From: CAJWOS01 sp964502005
GTDB taxonomy: Bacteria > Myxococcota_A > UBA796 > UBA2385
Assembly: GCA_964502005.1 (NCBI GenBank)
Contig: CAZCUX010000013.1
Span: 62,001 to 126,000, forward strand
Length of the DNA: 64,000 nucleotides
Direction: 5' to 3'
Shown: positions 59,748 to 64,000 of the stretch, one piece after another
Layout of the letters: every line of letters starts with the position of its first letter
How positions within the stretch are numbered: position 1 is the first letter of the stretch
Made by a program: the position numbers and the translations under genes
Notes under the pieces: generated by a model
What the model saw: only the letters and a program-made list of their open reading frames with translations
Told to the model about the DNA's origin: nothing
Database searches by the model: none

Positions 59748-60791
59748 ATGGGACAGGAAGCGCTCGACCGGTACCGCGAAGCGGCCCTCCGCGAACTCGA
59801 ATCCGTGGACAGCGAGGCTGCGCTGGCGGAGTGGTCGCGCAGTCATCTCGCCGCATCGGGACAGCTCAACGGCTGGAAACGGAGCATCGGAAAGCAGCCC
59901 GTGGACGAGCGCAAGGCCTTTGGCCAAGCGATTCATGTGGTTGGCGCGGCTCTTGCCGACGCATTTGAGTCCCGCAAAGCGACCGTCGAAGCCGCCGCGT
60001 TGGCGCGTCGGTTGGCGGAAGAACAGGTGGACCTCACCCTCCCCGCGCGTCCGCGGCGCCGTGGTGGGTTGCATCCCCTCGCCCGTCACCTGCGGCACAT
60101 CACCCGCGTGTTCGGCGACATGGGCTTTTCGGTGTTTGAGAGCCGCCACGTCGAGACTGACTTTTTCAACTTTGAGGCCCTCAACATGCCGCCGCACCAC
60201 CCCGCGCGCGACATGCAGGACACCTTTTATGTGCAAGGCGGCGAGACCGACCGCAGCGTCGTCATGCGGACCCACACGTCCGCCGGCCAGATTCATGCCA
60301 TGCGCAAGCTGGGGCCAGGGCCGATTCGGGTTGTGCTACCGGGCCTGTGCTACCGCAATGAAGACGTAACGACGCGGTCGGAGATGCAGTTTCACCAGGT
60401 CGAAGGCTTGATGGTTGGACCCAACGTCCGCATGAGCGACCTCAAGGGCGTTTTGCTCCAGTTCGCCCGCGCCACTTTCGGTCCCGACCAGCAGGTTCGG
60501 CTGCGGGGCAGCTATTTCCCCTTCACCGAGCCGAGCGTCGAGGTTGACATTCGCTGTACGCTGTGTCGCGGCGACGGCTGCAAGGTCTGCAAATACTCGG
60601 GTTGGCTTGAGATTCTGGGTGCAGGCTTGGTGCACCCCGTGGTGCTTGAATACGGTGGATACGACCCCTCCACGCATCGTGGCATCGCATTTGGCATGGG
60701 CGTGGAACGAATGGTGATGTTGCAGCACGGCATCGACGACATTCGACAGTTTTTCCGCAACGACGCCCGCTTCTTGGCCCACTTCCAGTAG
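59748..60791 (+). CDS. pheS: Phenylalanyl-tRNA synthetase alpha subunit
   Basis: A 347-residue PheRS alpha chain. A helical tRNA-binding N-terminus is followed by the class II core: motif 1 region HPLARHLRHITRVFGDMGFSVFESRHVETDFFNFEALNMPPHHPARDMQDTF, motif 2 GLCYRNEDVTTRSEMQFHQVEGL and motif 3 GIAFGMGVERMVML. It contains CTLCRGDGCKVCKYSGW, a Zn-ribbon-like insertion. The ATG at 59748 was selected; GAGG is 9 nt upstream. It aminoacylates tRNA-Phe with PheT, encoded 68 bp downstream. Confidence 0.96.
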   Translation: MGQEALDRYREAALRELESVDSEAALAEWSRSHLAASGQLNGWKRSIGKQPVDERKAFGQAIHVVGAALADAFESRKATVEAAALARRLAEEQVDLTLPARPRRRGGLHPLARHLRHITRVFGDMGFSVFESRHVETDFFNFEALNMPPHHPARDMQDTFYVQGGETDRSVVMRTHTSAGQIHAMRKLGPGPIRVVLPGLCYRNEDVTTRSEMQFHQVEGLMVGPNVRMSDLKGVLLQFARATFGPDQQVRLRGSYFPFTEPSVEVDIRCTLCRGDGCKVCKYSGWLEILGAGLVHPVVLEYGGYDPSTHRGIAFGMGVERMVMLQHGIDDIRQFFRNDARFLAHFQ

Positions 60792-60859
60792 TTTTTTTCT
60801 CGCCATCCCGTTCGACCCCATTGCCCTTGGGCGCCGGGGTTGTCCAGGAGGATAGTCTG

Positions 60860-63325
60860 ATGCGCCTTCCCCTCGGCTGGCTCGGCCAGCATGTCAACCT
60901 CTCGACGATGGACCCTCTCGCGCTGTCCGAGCGCCTCACGATTGGTGGGGTCGAGGTAGAGAGTGACGAGTCTATCGGTCTTTTGAGCCCATTGGCAGTG
61001 GTCGGTGTGGTGTTGTCCCGCGAGGCCGACGCGAGGCCCGGTCTGTGCTGGCTTACCGTCGATGTGGGCCGCGCGGAGCCCGTTCTGGTGGCCACCCGCT
61101 CGGCCAACCTGCAAGCCGCCGCAGTGGGCACGCGGATTGCCGTGGCCTTGCCGGGCGCGGCGTTGTTTGCACCCAAAGAAGGCGGCCTTCTGGGCATGTT
61201 GACGGTCGCCGCGCGGGAGATGTTCGGTCGGCCCAGCGGTGGCGTAGGTTGCTCGGCGTTTGAGCTGGGAGCCGGGGAAGACCACAGCGGCGTGCTGATT
61301 CTCGATGGGCAGCTCGCGGCTGGCACCCCGTTGTCGAAGGTGCTGTCGGCGATGGCGGGCGCCGAACGGGTGCTCACCGTCGCTATTTTGCCCAATATTG
61401 CGCGCTGCCAGTCTATCTTGGGGTCGGCGCGAGAAGTGGGCGCGTTGGCGATGATGGAGACGGCGCTCGAAGTGGAAGAAGCGCCGGTTGTGGTGGGCTC
61501 TTCCGCCCAAGACCCCCAGGTGGACGACACTACTTTGTGTGGCCGATTTGCCACCGCGCTCATCGACGGCATCGTCGTGGGACCGTCGCCGCTGTGGATG
61601 CAGCGCCGGTTGCTGGCGTGTGGACAACAACCCCGCAACAACGTGGTGGACGTCAGCAATTACGTCATGCTTGAGCTGGGGCAGCCCACCCACGCCTACG
61701 ACGCCGACACCCTGCCTTCGTTGGTCCTCGGTGTGCGCCGCGCGCGGGCCGGTGAGCTCTTCAAGCCCCTCGTCGCCGACGAAGACGATGCACCTACCGC
61801 GCTTCCCGAAGGCATCCCCGTCATCACCTGTGACGACAACGCGGTGGCGATGGCCGGTGTGATGGGGGGCTTCGAAACCCGCGTGACGGACGCGACCACG
61901 CGCTTGCTGCTTGAGTCGGCCAACTTCGACTACATCGCGATTCGGCGCAGCCAAGCCGCCACTCTGACGTACACCGAGGCCTCGGCGCGTTTCAGCCGCG
62001 GCGTGGACCCCTCCCTGGTCGAGCGCGCGATTCGACGGAGCGTCGCCCTCTTGCGCGAGACCTGTCCCGACATACGGGTAGTGTCCACCGGGCTGCACTC
62101 CGCGGTTTCTTTGGACGACCGCAAGCTGTCTCTCACGGTGCAGCAGCTCAACGGCGCTTTGGGCACCTCCTTGGATGCCGAACAGGTGGCCGCGCAGCTT
62201 GGTCGCGTCGGGCTGTCGGTCGCGGCAGATGGAGACGCACTCGTCGTCTCCGTGCCGTCGTCGCGGCCGGACATCACCATTCCGAGCGACCTCTACGAAG
62301 AAGTTGCCCGCCTTCACGGCTACGACCGCCTTCCCGCGACGATGCCCCTGGAGCCAGTGCCGACGCACCTCCCTGACCCCGGCATCCGCATCCGGGCGGA
62401 AATCGAAGACGTCCTGGTGGCGGCCGGTTTGCAGCAAACCATCAGCTATACGTTGTCGAGCCCGGAGCTGGAGGCCAAGTTGCGGGCCGGGAGCGCAAGC
62501 GCGCCAGTCCCCGCCTACGCCACGCTCACGAACCCCAACAGCGAGGACCGGCGGGTGTTTCGCCGCACCCTGCTCGCGCACTTGGTCGCGTGTACGGCCG
62601 AGAACCTCCGCCACACGAGCGGCTTTCATGCGTTTGAGCTGGGGGTTGTCGCGCGGCCTGAAGGCGGCGTGGACGGGCTCCCGGTTGAGCGGCGCCAGCT
62701 CGCGCTCGTGCAGTGCGGCCTGGACACGGAGCCTTCGATGTTCCACACACAGCCGCGGTCGGTCGATGCCCACGACCTTGTCGGCGTCGTGCGCGACCTT
62801 TTGGCGCACCTCCATATCGCCGACGTGCAGTGGGTCGCCAACCGCGACCGCGTGGGCTTCCATCCGGGCATTTGCGCCGATGTGTTGGTCGGGGGCGAAG
62901 TGCTCGGAACCGTGGGCGCCTTGCATCCGGCTGCCGCTGCCGCCTTCGACCTCGCCGGTCGCAAGGTGTTTGTCGCGGAGCTGGACGCCGATGCGTTGGT
63001 CGCAAAGGTGCCCGAACGGTTTTTGGCGCCCACTCCACCGCGCCATCCCGGCGTTCGCCTCGACATCAGCGTCATCGTCGACGACAGCGTATCGGCGGGC
63101 GCGTTGGGGCAAACGTTGCGCGAAGCGGCCTCCGGCTTGTTGCGCGATGTCGCGGTGTTCGATGTTTACCGTGGCACGCCCATTCCTGCCGGTCGCAAGG
63201 CGGTCGGCTTCCGGTTCGAGCTGGGCGCCGCCGAGCGGACGCTCGCGATGTCCGAGGCCGAAGCGGCGCGGGAGACGATTGTCGCGGCTCTTGCGCGGGT
63301 CTATGGCGCAGAGCTGCGTGCCTGA
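60860..63325 (+). CDS. pheT: Phenylalanyl-tRNA synthetase beta subunit
   Basis: An 821-residue PheRS beta chain in normal order: N-terminal and tRNA-binding (EMAP-like) domain ~1-150, B3/B4 and B5 core with the editing-site region, class II-like domain, and the FDX-ACB C-terminus (RHPGVRLDISVIVDDSVSAGALGQTLREA). Motifs seen include NNVVDVSNYVMLELGQPTHAYDAD and FETRVTDATTRLLLESANFD. The ATG at 60860 has AGGAGG. It assembles with PheS as an alpha2-beta2 enzyme. A perfect hairpin follows the stop. Confidence 0.95.
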   Translation: MRLPLGWLGQHVNLSTMDPLALSERLTIGGVEVESDESIGLLSPLAVVGVVLSREADARPGLCWLTVDVGRAEPVLVATRSANLQAAAVGTRIAVALPGAALFAPKEGGLLGMLTVAAREMFGRPSGGVGCSAFELGAGEDHSGVLILDGQLAAGTPLSKVLSAMAGAERVLTVAILPNIARCQSILGSAREVGALAMMETALEVEEAPVVVGSSAQDPQVDDTTLCGRFATALIDGIVVGPSPLWMQRRLLACGQQPRNNVVDVSNYVMLELGQPTHAYDADTLPSLVLGVRRARAGELFKPLVADEDDAPTALPEGIPVITCDDNAVAMAGVMGGFETRVTDATTRLLLESANFDYIAIRRSQAATLTYTEASARFSRGVDPSLVERAIRRSVALLRETCPDIRVVSTGLHSAVSLDDRKLSLTVQQLNGALGTSLDAEQVAAQLGRVGLSVAADGDALVVSVPSSRPDITIPSDLYEEVARLHGYDRLPATMPLEPVPTHLPDPGIRIRAEIEDVLVAAGLQQTISYTLSSPELEAKLRAGSASAPVPAYATLTNPNSEDRRVFRRTLLAHLVACTAENLRHTSGFHAFELGVVARPEGGVDGLPVERRQLALVQCGLDTEPSMFHTQPRSVDAHDLVGVVRDLLAHLHIADVQWVANRDRVGFHPGICADVLVGGEVLGTVGALHPAAAAAFDLAGRKVFVAELDADALVAKVPERFLAPTPPRHPGVRLDISVIVDDSVSAGALGQTLREAASGLLRDVAVFDVYRGTPIPAGRKAVGFRFELGAAERTLAMSEAEAARETIVAALARVYGAELRA

Positions 63326-63331
63326 AGCACC

Positions 63332-63367
63332 CCCTTCATTCGTTGATACGTATGAACGAATGAAGGG
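63332..63367. terminator. 13-bp perfect hairpin after pheT
   Basis: CCCTTCATTCGTT (63332-63344) pairs with AACGAATGAAGGG (63355-63367) around a 10-nt loop whose centre ATACGTAT is itself self-complementary. It is 6 bp after the pheT stop and before the convergent gene ending at 63392. No U-tract on either strand. Confidence 0.55.
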
Positions 63368-63391
63368 TGAGCGACGCCCCTGTTGCGCGGT

Positions 63392-64000
63392 TCAGTAAGG
63401 GTCGGCGGTGCAGCGCACGCCGATGGTGCCCCGAAATTCGTGGTGGTGCCCGCGAAACCGCAGCCAAGTGTAGCACTGCTCGGGCCGTCCGACGTACCAC
63501 GCGCAGCCGACCTTTGCGGTGACCGGCGCGCCGTCTTCTGACAAGCGGACGTTGAGGACGGCGGATTCGGCGGTGGTGGCGCTGTCGGCGTGGATGACCG
63601 CAATCGGCAAAAAGGTATTCGCGTGGGCGTCCGTGTCGCTGTCAAAGTCAACGATATATCCCCAATAACTAAAGGGCTCGCCCGCCTGAAAGGTGACGGA
63701 CTGCGCGAATACGCGCCCGTCCTCGGCTACGGCCAACGTCGCGCTCATCCCGGCAATATCAATCTTGAGCCGCGACAAGTCGGGGGTGCTGGTCCACAAG
63801 CCGCCATCCGCGTCAATTGAAAACGAAATGCCGATCGTCGCGGCGTGGTCGATAAACGCAGCGATATCGAGTTCCAGCTGTGGGTCCGACCACTCCCAGG
63901 CGTTCCCCAACTGGTCGAAGGTGCCAACCGCGCTCTTGCAGAGAGGATGGTCGCCCGTGGTCTGAAGCGCGTCCACTACGGGGGTTCCGTCGACACCGGG
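63392..64000 (-). CDS. Formylglycine-generating-enzyme-like (SUMF1-type) protein, partial
   Basis: The C-terminal 202 residues of a gene that continues beyond the window; the frame is open to base 64000. GTFDQLGNAWEWSD near the visible N-terminus and RFRGHHHEFRGTIGVRC at the end match the FGE-sulfatase domain pattern (DMLGNVWEW and GFRC). The region between them (~120 residues, beta-rich, acidic) is not typical and appears to be an insertion. FGE proteins oxidise a Cys to formylglycine, or in related members bind other targets. Whether the catalytic residues are present cannot be judged from this part. Confidence 0.72.
   Translation of the reverse strand, partial: PGVDGTPVVDALQTTGDHPLCKSAVGTFDQLGNAWEWSDPQLELDIAAFIDHAATIGISFSIDADGGLWTSTPDLSRLKIDIAGMSATLAVAEDGRVFAQSVTFQAGEPFSYWGYIVDFDSDTDAHANTFLPIAVIHADSATTAESAVLNVRLSEDGAPVTAKVGCAWYVGRPEQCYTWLRFRGHHHEFRGTIGVRCTADPY

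Noticed and set aside
60512..63112. 866-residue minus-strand frame opposite pheT
   Set aside because: Composition-driven antisense frame; pheT on the plus strand has complete family motifs.
1..64000. CRISPR arrays, insertion sequences, prophage genes, integrases
   Set aside because: No regularly spaced repeats, transposase, integrase or phage motifs were seen on either strand.

Overview
The window is a GC-rich bacterial chromosome segment that looks like Myxococcota or a related deltaproteobacterial lineage. The reasons are the high GC of coding sequence, many secreted lipoproteins with short Asp/Gly/Ser/Thr-rich tails after the lipobox, an unusual density of sensor kinases (seven kinase-type genes, two of them receiver hybrids with N-terminal sensors), EAL proteins and sigma-54 control. 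Taxonomy is inferred from style only; no rRNA, tRNA, IS element, CRISPR array or phage gene was found.

Layout. 0.2-2.6 kb: an RND-type adaptor lipoprotein, a hot-dog thioesterase and a lipoprotein. 2.6-7.4 kb: a compact signalling island made of a universal stress protein with a perfect sigma-54 promoter, a globin-coupled sensor histidine kinase, a convergent NtrC-type sigma-54 activator and, divergent from it, a Crp/Fnr regulator that also has a sigma-54 promoter. 7.5-18.5 kb: membrane or secreted proteins, a soluble-domain kinase with membrane N-terminus, a large hybrid kinase coupled to a PEBP-family protein, and two large GT-C-like membrane proteins. 18.5-22 kb: an EAL protein, ribF, aroE and a pseudo-receiver. 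22-38.6 kb: mostly hypothetical membrane or lipoproteins, with a GT2 glycosyltransferase, an S9 peptidase, a hybrid kinase, a YceI-like lipoprotein, QueD, an SbcD-like phosphoesterase and a REC-EAL protein. 38.9-41.2 kb: serA-serC. 41.6-45.6 kb: two kinase-like genes, a homocysteine methyltransferase-family protein and a prolyl-hydroxylase-like (PHD/EGLN type) dioxygenase. 45.8-48.8 kb: a Cpx-like CpxP-RR-HK set followed by an FKBP. 48.8-57.2 kb: a sulfatase-superfamily enzyme without the formylglycine motif, a VOC protein, a guanine deaminase, a methyltransferase, a penicillin-acylase-family lipoprotein and a small secreted protein. 58.2-64 kb: a Dam-type adenine methylase, pheS-pheT and the 3' part of a formylglycine-generating-enzyme-like gene that runs off the window.

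The most interesting part is the 2.6-7.4 kb island. Sensor kinase, sigma-54 activator and two sigma-54 promoters lie next to each other. The promoter before usp would also drive the globin kinase (61 bp gap), and its predicted start point lies only about 3 nt before the usp start codon, so the transcript should be almost leaderless. With the PHD-like dioxygenase elsewhere in the window, oxygen or redox sensing is a recurring theme. A second general feature is that several convergent gene pairs are separated by strong perfect hairpins with no U-tract.
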